This document shows positions 5,061-12,408 of a stretch of 13,888 nucleotides of DNA, piece by piece (position 1 is the stretch's first letter; every line of letters starts with the position of its first letter). This DNA comes from Sulfurimonas sp. Lineage in GTDB: Bacteria; Campylobacterota; Campylobacteria; Campylobacterales; Sulfurimonadaceae. The notes below the pieces were generated by a model. That model was not told where the DNA came from and did no database searches. It saw only the letters and a program-made list of their open reading frames with translations. The stretch covers positions 1 through 13,888 of the forward strand of contig WFPU01000039.1 in NCBI GenBank assembly GCA_015487435.1, given 5' to 3'. The position numbers were made by a program, and so were the translations under genes.

Positions 5061-7141
5061 CCTTCATCCATCTTTTCTAATTCTTTTTCAACTAAAGCCC
5101 TATAAGCTTCATCTTTAGGAACTAGTCCAGCTTCATATAAAAACTGTGATGGCAAAAAATTCATCTTTTTTATCTTGTCATATTTTGCATATGAAAGATA
5201 GAGTATATCTTTAGCACGAGTAACAGAGACATAAAAAAGTCGCCTCTCTTCATCAAGACTCCCACCCCTTTGCATAAGTTTTCTGTTTGGAAATCTTCCA
5301 TCCATCAAATCTATCACATATACTTCTTTATACTCTAAACCTTTAGAAGCATGTACACTTAATAGGTTTACACCCTCCCCTTGAGTCAGATCAGATGAAC
5401 CTAAAATCATAGCATTTAAAAATCTATCATGTTTATTATAAGGTTTAGAGAGTTCTTCTAAAAGCATCATTTTTCTTTTTATAGATGTAATTTTTTCTGT
5501 TTTTAGTTTTTCATCTATTGTGCCATCTTTCAATTGTGCTCTTTTAGTTGATAAAATATCAGATATATATTTTAAAAATTCAGATTCACATATTTTTTTT
5601 ACTACTGTACGAGGTTGTTTTATCCCTTTTAAATCACGAAACAAAAGATAAAAATTATGTAAAAATGTAGCACTATCTTTAGTCAATCTTGGATGTTTTA
5701 AAACTGGATTTTTCATAAATTTTGGCTCAAAATTCAGTTTTGCATATTTTCCAACAGCGCCTAATTCCAAAAATTCATCAAAAAGACCAAGTTGATGATT
5801 TAGTTTTCTTTTCTCAAATGGATTTTTAATAGACTCATCGGGAGCATATAGACCATAAAATATACTACCATTTCCAACATATTTAAGTGCTAAATAGAGC
5901 TCTTTTGCCATAGCACTACCAATACCACGAGCAAATTCAAACAGATGTATAAATGCCATCATATCAGACTCATTAATAAGTAAAGTATACAAATCTAAAA
6001 CAGCTTTTACCTCTTGTGAATCAAAAAAACTAGTCCCACCTTTTCGTTTACAAGGGATTCCAAGTTCACGAAGCCCTACTTCAATCCCATCAGCAGTTGA
6101 GTTATTTCTAAATATAACAGCAATCTCTTCTTGAGGTGTAAAACTATCTCTAATCTTTGTTGCTATTGCGTGGTACTGATCAAACAACTCATCATAAGCT
6201 AAAAGTTTAGGAGCTTCAAAATTTCCCTCACGCGTTACTTCTAATTTTTTAGGATATATTCTTTCATTATGCTCTATAACTTTAGTAGCTAAAGATAAGA
6301 TAGGCACACTAGAGCGATAGTTTTTTGTTAAAGTATGCACCTTAGCATTTGGAAATTTAGTTGAAAAAGAGCCAATGATGGAGATATCTGCACCATTAAA
6401 AGCATATATGCTTTGATCATAATCCCCAACACAAAAAAGTGATGGTGGATTCATAGCGTCAATTAGCGTACCTTGAAGAGCATTTGTGTCTTGATACTCA
6501 TCAACAAGTACCTCTTTATATCCTAAATCATTCTCACTGCATAAGTCTCTAAAGTGTAAAAGTAAATCGTTAAAGTTTACAAAACCATACTCTTTTTTTA
6601 AAGCCTCAAATTCATCTACAACATCTGCATATATCAAAGCAAATAGTTCATGTTCTGGATATTTATCAACTATCCAATCTTCAAAATTATTATTGAGTTC
6701 TGTGTTTTGATAAAAAGAGTACAAATCATACAAATGATTTCCACCATATGGTTGAATCTCTGCATCTATATTCATAAATGAACGTTTCTCAAACACACTT
6801 CGAAAAAGGGTTTTTAGCTCTCGTTGTTGTTTTAAAACCACTCTTTTATCATACTTTTTTAACCATCTATAACTAACTGCATGGAAAGTTCCTGCATCTA
6901 TTTTTTTAGCTATATCTGCGCCAAAATATTCAGCAACTCTTGATATCATCTCTGCTGCTGCCTTATTTGTAAAAGTTAAAAGAAGAATCTCTTGTGGTTT
7001 TACACCATTACCTAAAAGATGACCAATACGACCAACTATTGTAGATGTTTTTCCAGTCCCAGCTGATGCGATGATTAAATTTTGTGACTCCCCAGAAGTT
7101 GCCGCATTATATTGTTCTTTATTTAAACGAGAAAGTGGCAC
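5057..7141 (-). CDS. UvrD/Rep/PcrA-type superfamily 1 DNA helicase
   Basis: An ATP-dependent 3'-5' DNA helicase for repair or replication-fork work. All main SF1A motifs are present: Q-motif LNKEQYNAA (6-14), Walker A ASAGTGKTS (25-33), LLTFTNKAAAEM (54-65), Walker B VDEYQD (213-218), GDYDQSIYAF (239-248), NYRSS (274-278), the motif V region LLSVHASKGLEY, and motif VI EERRLFYVSVTRAK (631-644). The 694-aa length is normal for UvrD, Rep and PcrA, and I cannot tell these apart from sequence alone. The start is GTG at 7141 with AGGAG 8 nt upstream. The -10 TATAAT at 7175-7180 suggests a separate promoter and a short leader. Its stop overlaps the stop of the convergent transporter gene by 4 nt, leaving no room for a terminator between them. 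Confidence 0.95.
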   Translation of the reverse strand: MPLSRLNKEQYNAATSGESQNLIIASAGTGKTSTIVGRIGHLLGNGVKPQEILLLTFTNKAAAEMISRVAEYFGADIAKKIDAGTFHAVSYRWLKKYDKRVVLKQQRELKTLFRSVFEKRSFMNIDAEIQPYGGNHLYDLYSFYQNTELNNNFEDWIVDKYPEHELFALIYADVVDEFEALKKEYGFVNFNDLLLHFRDLCSENDLGYKEVLVDEYQDTNALQGTLIDAMNPPSLFCVGDYDQSIYAFNGADISIIGSFSTKFPNAKVHTLTKNYRSSVPILSLATKVIEHNERIYPKKLEVTREGNFEAPKLLAYDELFDQYHAIATKIRDSFTPQEEIAVIFRNNSTADGIEVGLRELGIPCKRKGGTSFFDSQEVKAVLDLYTLLINESDMMAFIHLFEFARGIGSAMAKELYLALKYVGNGSIFYGLYAPDESIKNPFEKRKLNHQLGLFDEFLELGAVGKYAKLNFEPKFMKNPVLKHPRLTKDSATFLHNFYLLFRDLKGIKQPRTVVKKICESEFLKYISDILSTKRAQLKDGTIDEKLKTEKITSIKRKMMLLEELSKPYNKHDRFLNAMILGSSDLTQGEGVNLLSVHASKGLEYKEVYVIDLMDGRFPNRKLMQRGGSLDEERRLFYVSVTRAKDILYLSYAKYDKIKKMNFLPSQFLYEAGLVPKDEAYRALVEKELEKMDEG

Positions 7142-7174
7142 TTATAACTCTCCTATAGATATTTTAAGAGCGTG

Positions 7175-7180
7175 ATTATA
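7175..7180 (-). promoter_or_regulatory. -10 box of the helicase gene
   Basis: TATAAT on the minus strand in the sequence ATAGTATAATCACG, 33 nt upstream of the GTG start. Transcription would start near 7168. The -35 is not conserved. Confidence 0.55.
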
Positions 7181-7255
7181 CTATTTGAAACTTATTCTCT
7201 GCATATTTCATAAAAAATAAAAATTAGAGATGGCACTAAACCTCTTTCATAACCT

Positions 7256-7306
7256 AGATTCTGAATGCCCATGTGAAATACCCTTGGGGTGCAAGTTCAG
7301 AATAAC
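7256..7306 (+). repeat. 51-nt intergenic repeat, copy C
   Basis: It begins AGATTCTGAATG and ends CAGAATAAC, with 44 of 51 bases matching copy A2. Its ends carry a perfect 8-bp inverted repeat (ATTCTGAA and TTCAGAAT), and the interior has a further GC-rich pairing region (TGCCC with GGGGTGCA, with a bulge). It is a single unit, not a doublet, placed between the helicase promoter and the region upstream of valS. Confidence 0.8.
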
Positions 7307-7319
7307 AAAAGTTCAATTA

Positions 7320-7381
7320 AGTGCTTGAGATGTAATCTAATTTTTTTTGTTTATGAAAAAAGTTTATTATTAACAAGCACT
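7320..7381. other. 62-nt element with 8-bp terminal inverted repeats and internal hairpins
   Basis: AGTGCTTG (7320-7327) and its exact complement CAAGCACT (7374-7381) enclose 46 bases. Inside, AGAT-gta-ATCT can form a small hairpin, and AATTTTTTT can pair with AAAAAAGTT around a GTTTATG loop. Together these draw a three-way junction. It could be a small structured RNA, a tiny inverted-repeat element or chance; no frame is encoded. With copy C it accounts for most of the 342-base gap 7142-7483; the rest holds the two promoters. Confidence 0.35.
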
Positions 7382-7432
7382 ATGAAGAATTACTTACATA
7401 TTACTATTTCTTCCTAAGCAAATCCTCACTTC

Positions 7433-7446
7433 TTTTTGGATACAAT
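7433..7446 (+). promoter_or_regulatory. valS promoter (T-run plus -10)
   Basis: TTTTT-GGA-TACAAT, with the -10 at 7441-7446, matching the arrangement at 2159-2172. Transcription would begin near 7453, giving a leader of about 30 nt. This places the in-frame TTG at 7436 inside the promoter and supports the ATG at 7484 as the true valS start. Confidence 0.7.
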
Positions 7447-7483
7447 CGCGAAATTATTATATATAAATTTAAGGTCAAGATAT

Positions 7484-10111
7484 ATGTCAACAAAAGCTTA
7501 TGAACCACAATCAGTTGAAAACAATTTTTATAAAATTTGGGAAGACAGAGGCTACTTTGAAGTAGATTCAAACAAGACCATTCAAAAAGAGGGAAAAAAT
7601 TTCTCTATAATGATGCCTCCACCAAATGTTACAGGTCGTCTGCACATTGGACATGCTCTTACTTTTACATTACAAGATATCATCACTCGTTACAAACGAA
7701 TGGATGGTTTTAAAACTCTTTGGCAACCAGGGACTGACCATGCAGGTATTGCTACTCAAAATGTTGTAGAAAAACAGCTTTTGGCTGAGGGGGCAACTAA
7801 AGAAGAGCTAGGGCGCGAAAAGTTTTTAGAGCGTGCTTGGACTTGGAAAGAAGAATCAGCTGGAATTATGACAGATCAACTTCGTAAGATGGGTGTAACT
7901 CCTGCATGGGAGCGTGAGCGTTTTACTATGGATGAAGGACTTCAAAAAGGTGTAAAAGAAGCATTTGTAAAACTTTACAACGAGGGTCTTATAATTCGTG
8001 GAAACTATATGGTTAACTGGTGTACACATGATGGTGCGCTTAGTGATATCGAAGTTGAACACGAAGATACTGATGGTAAATTTTACCATATCAAGTACCC
8101 TTTTGCTGATGGAAGTGGTTTTGTTGAAGTTGCAACTACTCGTCCTGAAACATACTTTGGTGATACTGCTGTTATGGTACATCCAGACGACGAAAGATAT
8201 AAAGATTTAGTTGGTAAAAAAATTCGTCTTCCTCTTCTTTCTCGTGAAGTTGTTATTATTGCTGATACTCATGTTGATATGGAGTTTGGGACAGGTGTAG
8301 TAAAAGTTACTCCAGCACATGATCAAAATGACTACGAAGTTGGAAAAAGACATAACTTAGAGTTTATTACTGTTTTTGATGAAAAAGGAATTTTAAACGA
8401 CTATGCTGAAGAGTTTAAAGGACTAGATCGCCTAAAAGCTCGTGAGGTAATCGTTGCACGCCTTGAAGAAGAAGGCTTTATGGTTAAGATTGAAGACCAT
8501 AAACACCAAGTTGGACACTGCTACAGATGTAAAAGTGTAGTTGAACCATATATCTCTAGACAATGGTTCTTGCGTAAAGAAGTAGCTCAAAAGTCAATTG
8601 AGAAAACAAACAATGGAGAAGCTACATTTTTTCCACCTCATTGGATTAACTCTTATAACTCTTGGATGGGTGAACTTCGTGATTGGTGTATTAGCCGTCA
8701 ACTTTGGTGGGGACATCAAATTCCTGTATTTTATTGTGATGATTGTGAACACGAATTTGCATCTCAAGATGAAAATCCAGAAGCTTGTCCTAAGTGTGCA
8801 AGTAAAAACTTAACACAAGACCCAGATGTTCTTGATACTTGGTTCTCTTCTGCATTATGGCCATTTTCAACTCTTGGATGGGGTAATGGCGATGTTGAGA
8901 TGGATAAACTGTTTCAATCGGATGATATGAAAGATTTTTATCCAAACTCATTACTTATCACTGGTTTTGATATTCTTTTCTTTTGGGTAGCGAGAATGAT
9001 GATGATGGGTGAACACTTTAATGGTAAACTTCCATTTAAACACATCTACCTCCATGCACTAGTAAGAGATGAAAATGGTGATAAGATGAGTAAATCAAAG
9101 GGGAATGTAATTGACCCTCTTGATATGGTAAATGAATACTCAGCTGACATACTTCGTTTTACTCTTGCAATCTCTGCTGCACAAGGTCGTGATATCCGTA
9201 TGAGTACAGAAAAATTAGAGTTAAACCGTAACTTTACTAACAAACTTTACAACGCTTCAGTATATTTAAAAATGAATGAGTCTACATTTCCAGATTTAAC
9301 TAGTTTTTGTCTAAAAACAGATTTGGCAAAATATATGACTTCTCGTCTAAACCAAGCTACATTAGAAGTTCGCGCGGCTCTTGATAATTATAAATTCAAC
9401 GATGCTGCTACTATTATCTACAGATTTATTTGGAATGAATTTTGTGGTTGGGGAATTGAGCTTTCTAAAGCTGACAAAGATTCTATCATAGAACTTGGTG
9501 CTATTTTTAAAGATGCGATGAAGCTACTACACCCATTTATGCCATTTGTTACAGAATATCTATATCACGATTTATCAGGGACTTCACTTGAAGATAGTGA
9601 ATCTATTATGATTAAAGAATATCCTCATAAAACTAAAAAGCGTAAAGAGGAAAAAACTTTTGAAATCATTATGGATACTATTGTATCAATCAGAAGAGCA
9701 AAAGTTTTAGTTGATTTAGCTAACCAAAAGATTGAAAAAGCATTTGTTAAAATTGATGGATTAAGTGACAAGCAAAAAGAGATGATGTTACCATTCATAC
9801 TAAAACTTGCAAAAGTTGAAGTGGTAGAATTTACAGATACTAAAATAGAAAACTCTGTAAGTGACATCTCTGATTTATGTGAGACTTATATTCCAACTGA
9901 TTCAATTGATTTGAGTTCAATCATCTCTAAACTTACAAAACAAGATGAAAAGCTTCAAAAAGAGATTGGTAAGCTTAATGGAATGCTTAACAACGAAAAA
10001 TTTGTAGCAAATGCTCCAGAGGGTGTGCTAGAAAAAAATCGTTCACTTCTAGCAGACGCAAAAGCTAAACAAGAAAAAGTTTTAGAGCAACTAAGCTCAT
10101 TAAAGGGTTGA
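7484..10111 (+). CDS. valS: valyl-tRNA synthetase
   Basis: A cytosolic class I synthetase that attaches valine to tRNA-Val and hydrolyses mischarged Thr-tRNA. The 875-aa protein shows PPPNVTGRLHIGH (46-58; HIGH signature at 54-57), the CP1 editing-domain motif TTRPE (218-222), GTGVVKVTPAHD, paired cysteines C346/C349 and C418/C421/C435/C438 that probably bind zinc, DVLDTWFSS, and KMSKS (534-538). An anticodon-binding helical domain follows, then a C-terminal coiled coil (about 805-875) that contacts tRNA. Length is usual for bacterial ValRS. The start is ATG 7484-7486 with AAGG upstream; the in-frame TTG 48 nt earlier is rejected because it lies in the promoter. The gene is followed after 4 nt by the SulP gene, so the two are very probably cotranscribed. 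Confidence 0.98.
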   Translation: MSTKAYEPQSVENNFYKIWEDRGYFEVDSNKTIQKEGKNFSIMMPPPNVTGRLHIGHALTFTLQDIITRYKRMDGFKTLWQPGTDHAGIATQNVVEKQLLAEGATKEELGREKFLERAWTWKEESAGIMTDQLRKMGVTPAWERERFTMDEGLQKGVKEAFVKLYNEGLIIRGNYMVNWCTHDGALSDIEVEHEDTDGKFYHIKYPFADGSGFVEVATTRPETYFGDTAVMVHPDDERYKDLVGKKIRLPLLSREVVIIADTHVDMEFGTGVVKVTPAHDQNDYEVGKRHNLEFITVFDEKGILNDYAEEFKGLDRLKAREVIVARLEEEGFMVKIEDHKHQVGHCYRCKSVVEPYISRQWFLRKEVAQKSIEKTNNGEATFFPPHWINSYNSWMGELRDWCISRQLWWGHQIPVFYCDDCEHEFASQDENPEACPKCASKNLTQDPDVLDTWFSSALWPFSTLGWGNGDVEMDKLFQSDDMKDFYPNSLLITGFDILFFWVARMMMMGEHFNGKLPFKHIYLHALVRDENGDKMSKSKGNVIDPLDMVNEYSADILRFTLAISAAQGRDIRMSTEKLELNRNFTNKLYNASVYLKMNESTFPDLTSFCLKTDLAKYMTSRLNQATLEVRAALDNYKFNDAATIIYRFIWNEFCGWGIELSKADKDSIIELGAIFKDAMKLLHPFMPFVTEYLYHDLSGTSLEDSESIMIKEYPHKTKKRKEEKTFEIIMDTIVSIRRAKVLVDLANQKIEKAFVKIDGLSDKQKEMMLPFILKLAKVEVVEFTDTKIENSVSDISDLCETYIPTDSIDLSSIISKLTKQDEKLQKEIGKLNGMLNNEKFVANAPEGVLEKNRSLLADAKAKQEKVLEQLSSLKG

Positions 10112-10115
10112 ATAG

Positions 10116-11654
10116 TTGTTTGATTTAAAGAAATATACAGGCTCAAATATTAAAAATGATATTTTATCTGGTTTAGTTGTAGCTGTTGCCTTAGTTCCTG
10201 AAGCTATTGCATTTAGTTTTATAGCTGGTGTTAGCCCTATTGTTGGTTTATATACTGCTTTTATTTTAGGTCTTATCACATCTTTAATTGGTGGAAAACC
10301 AGGTATGGTTTCAGGTGCTACAGGGGCTGTTGCAATCGTTTTAGTTGGTTTGACTCTTCAAGCAAATGAGCTGTTAGCTGCACAAGGTTTGGCTAGAGAA
10401 GCTATAGCGATGGGAGTATTACACTACATACTTTTAGCAACTGTTATCGCTGGACTTATTCAAGTAGCTATTGGAGCTTTAAAGCTTGGTAAATTTATCC
10501 GCCTTGTTCCAACTCCTGCAATTCATGGTTTTGTAAATGGACTTGCCATTGTTATTGGAACTGCTCAATTTAAATTTTTTGAGGATCAAGGGTATATGAT
10601 GTATATCTTAGTGGCTGTTACTATGCTAATAATGTATATACTTCCAAAATTTACCAAAGCAATCCCTGCTGGTTTAGTTGCAATAATAGTTATCACTCTA
10701 GGTGTTTATCTTACCAATGCAGACACTCTTCTTTTAGGAGGGTTAGATGATATGAGTAAATATGCTGGACAGATGCCTAGCTTTAGTATTCCTGAGTATA
10801 TATTTTCACTTGATGCGATAATACTAGTACTCCCATATGCTGTTATTATAGCTCTTGTAGGAATTATTGAGTCGCTACTTACTCTTTCTGTTTTGGATGA
10901 ACTTAGTAATACTCGTGGATCTGCAAACAAAGAGTGTATCGCACAAGGTACTGGAAATATCACATGTGGTTTCTTTGGTGGTATGGCTGGTTGTGCTATG
11001 ATTGGTCAATCAATTATTAACTACACCTCTGGTGGTATTGGAAGACTTTCATCGTTTGTGGCTGCTGTCGGACTCATCATCTTAGTTGTATCTATGAGTG
11101 GTGTTTTAAATGCTATCCCCGTAGCTGTACTTGTTGGAATTATGTTTATGGTAAGTATTGGTACATTTGAGTGGTCAAGCTTCTCTAGACTATCTCGCAT
11201 GCCAAGAACTGATGCTTTTGTTATGGTTGCAGTTACTATCATTACAGTTGTAGAAGATTTAGCAATTGCTGTTATAGCAGGTGTTATCATTTCAGCTTTA
11301 GCATTTGCATGGAAACACGCTAAAATTTCGGCTCGTGTACATACTGAAGATGATGGGACAAGAGTTTATGAGCTTGATGGTCCATTGTTTTTTGGAAGTG
11401 CTTCTACATTTGGAGATAATTTTGATATACCAAATGACCCACCAAGAGTTGTAATAGACTTTAAAGATGCAAGAGTTATGGACTCTAGTGGTGTTGAAGC
11501 AATTGATTTGATTACCAAAAAATACGAAGATGCTGGTAAAAATTTACTTCTTCGCCATCTATCGGCTGATTGTAAAGCTATACTTAAAAAAGCGGGACCT
11601 CATTGTTCATATGAAGAAGATGATCCAACTTATAAAGTAGCATTTAATTACTAA
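10116..11654 (+). CDS. SulP-family inorganic anion transporter with STAS domain
   Basis: An inner-membrane secondary transporter of the SLC26/SulP family; substrates in the family include sulfate, bicarbonate and dicarboxylates, and the sequence does not settle which applies. An N-terminal multi-pass membrane region (about 12-400) includes the family stretch VALVPEAIAFSFIAGVSP (24-41) and GGKPGMVSGATGA (59-71). A cytosolic STAS domain (about 404-512) carries DSSG (456-459), the segment equivalent to the serine phospho-acceptor of anti-sigma antagonists. The length of 512 aa is that of compact bacterial SulP proteins. The start is TTG at 10116, with AAAGGG 8 nt upstream inside the valS 3' end. 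Only 4 nt separate it from valS, so it probably shares the valS promoter; the two have no obvious functional link. Downstream lies a 47-base convergent gap. Confidence 0.93.
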   Translation: MFDLKKYTGSNIKNDILSGLVVAVALVPEAIAFSFIAGVSPIVGLYTAFILGLITSLIGGKPGMVSGATGAVAIVLVGLTLQANELLAAQGLAREAIAMGVLHYILLATVIAGLIQVAIGALKLGKFIRLVPTPAIHGFVNGLAIVIGTAQFKFFEDQGYMMYILVAVTMLIMYILPKFTKAIPAGLVAIIVITLGVYLTNADTLLLGGLDDMSKYAGQMPSFSIPEYIFSLDAIILVLPYAVIIALVGIIESLLTLSVLDELSNTRGSANKECIAQGTGNITCGFFGGMAGCAMIGQSIINYTSGGIGRLSSFVAAVGLIILVVSMSGVLNAIPVAVLVGIMFMVSIGTFEWSSFSRLSRMPRTDAFVMVAVTIITVVEDLAIAVIAGVIISALAFAWKHAKISARVHTEDDGTRVYELDGPLFFGSASTFGDNFDIPNDPPRVVIDFKDARVMDSSGVEAIDLITKKYEDAGKNLLLRHLSADCKAILKKAGPHCSYEEDDPTYKVAFNY

Positions 11655-11681
11655 ATAATTTTTTTACTAATTAAACTTTAC

Positions 11682-11716
11682 AAAAAAGCTGTCACATTTA
11701 TTTATATAGATAGCTT
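11682..11716 (-). terminator. intrinsic terminator of the Crp/Fnr gene
   Basis: On the minus strand AAGCTATC pairs with GACAGCTT (8 pairs, one G-T) around a 15-base loop and runs into TTTTTT (11687-11682). The 5' arm lies in the last codons of the regulator gene and its TAA (11702-11704) falls in the loop. The opposite orientation lacks a T-run, so it should not stop SulP transcription efficiently. Confidence 0.55.
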
Positions 11717-12370
11717 ATCGAGAAGCTTTTGAAAGTTTTTAATGTGGATGTTTTTTCGTGAAACCTCAATGATTCCATCTTGTTTTAATTTTTGCAAACT
11801 ACGGTTAACAACCTTTCTAACCGAGCCCACCATGGAGGCGATATCTTCATGATTTAAGTTATCAATTACACGAAGTTTAGCCTCTCCATTATGGATGTGA
11901 ACAAAACGAGAAAACAGTTGAATAACTCGTTGATATACATCATAAAAAGAGAGGCTTACTGCAAGGTCTTCCATAGATTTTAATTGCCCTGCTAAATATG
12001 AATAAAAATACTGTCTAAATTTTTCATCACGTAAAATCATCTCTTTTACATCACTCAAAGGAAGCTGAATAATGTGAGCGTCTTCTAAAACCTCACTAAG
12101 ATATTCATTTGGTTTTCCATCAAGAAGTGAAACTACATCAAACATATCTCCATGTGAAAGAATATATAAAGTTTGCTCTTTGGCAGTTTGCAAATCAAGC
12201 TGATAAATCTTAACTTTTCCCTCCATAATAAAATAAAAAAATTTTTGCGTATCTACACTAGATAATGGATCCTCTCCTTTTTCAAAAAAAAGACTTTTTT
12301 GTCTTTGTACAAGTAAACTTGAGTTGGATAACTCTTTTAATACTAGTGTTTGTAATTTTTTATTTTCCAT
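11702..12370 (-). CDS. Crp/Fnr-family transcriptional regulator
   Basis: The 222-aa protein has an N-terminal cyclic-nucleotide-binding-like beta-roll (about 18-110), a dimerisation helix (about 112-145) and a C-terminal winged helix-turn-helix (about 170-212). It has no cysteine, so it is not an Fe-S FNR. The effector pocket lacks the GEL…RS motif of cAMP-binding CRP (GDMFDVVSLLDG at 74-85), so its signal is unknown. In the recognition helix GSVRKVVNR (182-190), the conserved Glu that reads the G of TTGAT/TGTGA is Lys186 and the FNR Ser is Asn189, while both Arg positions of CRP (R185, R190) are kept; its target should differ from FNR and CRP boxes. I chose ATG 12368-12370 over an in-frame TTG 15 nt upstream, which overlaps the -10 box. 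No Shine-Dalgarno is seen. It lies 38 nt after a three-gene small heat-shock block on the same strand. Confidence 0.9.
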   Translation of the reverse strand: MENKKLQTLVLKELSNSSLLVQRQKSLFFEKGEDPLSSVDTQKFFYFIMEGKVKIYQLDLQTAKEQTLYILSHGDMFDVVSLLDGKPNEYLSEVLEDAHIIQLPLSDVKEMILRDEKFRQYFYSYLAGQLKSMEDLAVSLSFYDVYQRVIQLFSRFVHIHNGEAKLRVIDNLNHEDIASMVGSVRKVVNRSLQKLKQDGIIEVSRKNIHIKNFQKLLDKLSI

Positions 12371-12390
12371 AGCTTGATTATACAAGCTAT
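12369..12390 (-). promoter_or_regulatory. perfect 8-6-8 dyad over the -10 box and start codon of the Crp/Fnr gene
   Basis: On the minus strand the arms ATAGCTTG and CAAGCTAT are exact complements and flank TATAAT (12377-12382). Arm length and spacing equal those of a CRP-family operator (8-bp arms around N6). The -10 box is the spacer, and the AT of the ATG start closes the downstream arm. Only 6 nt lie between the -10 and the ATG, so this promoter would give a leaderless or nearly leaderless mRNA. In a read-through RNA the same dyad would fold into a hairpin covering part of the start codon. Confidence 0.6.
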
Positions 12391-12408
12391 ATAATTAAAT
12401 CTTCTTGA

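Noticed and set aside
7436..7483. In-frame TTG extension of valS by 16 residues.
   Set aside because: The TTG lies inside the T-run/-10 promoter; the ATG at 7484 gives the normal ValRS N-terminus and follows AAGG.
7856..8182. Longest antisense frame inside valS (108 codons), and similar frames inside the transporter, SulP and Hsp20 genes.
   Set aside because: They mirror strongly coding sequence on the other strand, lack ribosome sites and have no recognisable domain.
11643..11675. Inverted repeat TTTAATTA/TAATTAAA after the SulP gene as a + strand terminator.
   Set aside because: The stem is entirely A-T with an 17-base loop and no T-run after the 3' arm, so it is too weak to call.
12371..12385. 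In-frame TTG extension of the Crp/Fnr gene by 5 residues.
   Set aside because: It has no ribosome site, overlaps the -10 box and dyad, and the ATG at 12370 is a natural start.
12369..12390. FNR box reading of the dyad (TTG…CAA).
   Set aside because: FNR sites have TTGAT-N4-ATCAA, giving 8 bases between TTG and CAA; here there are 6, and the regulator lacks the FNR Glu and all cysteines.
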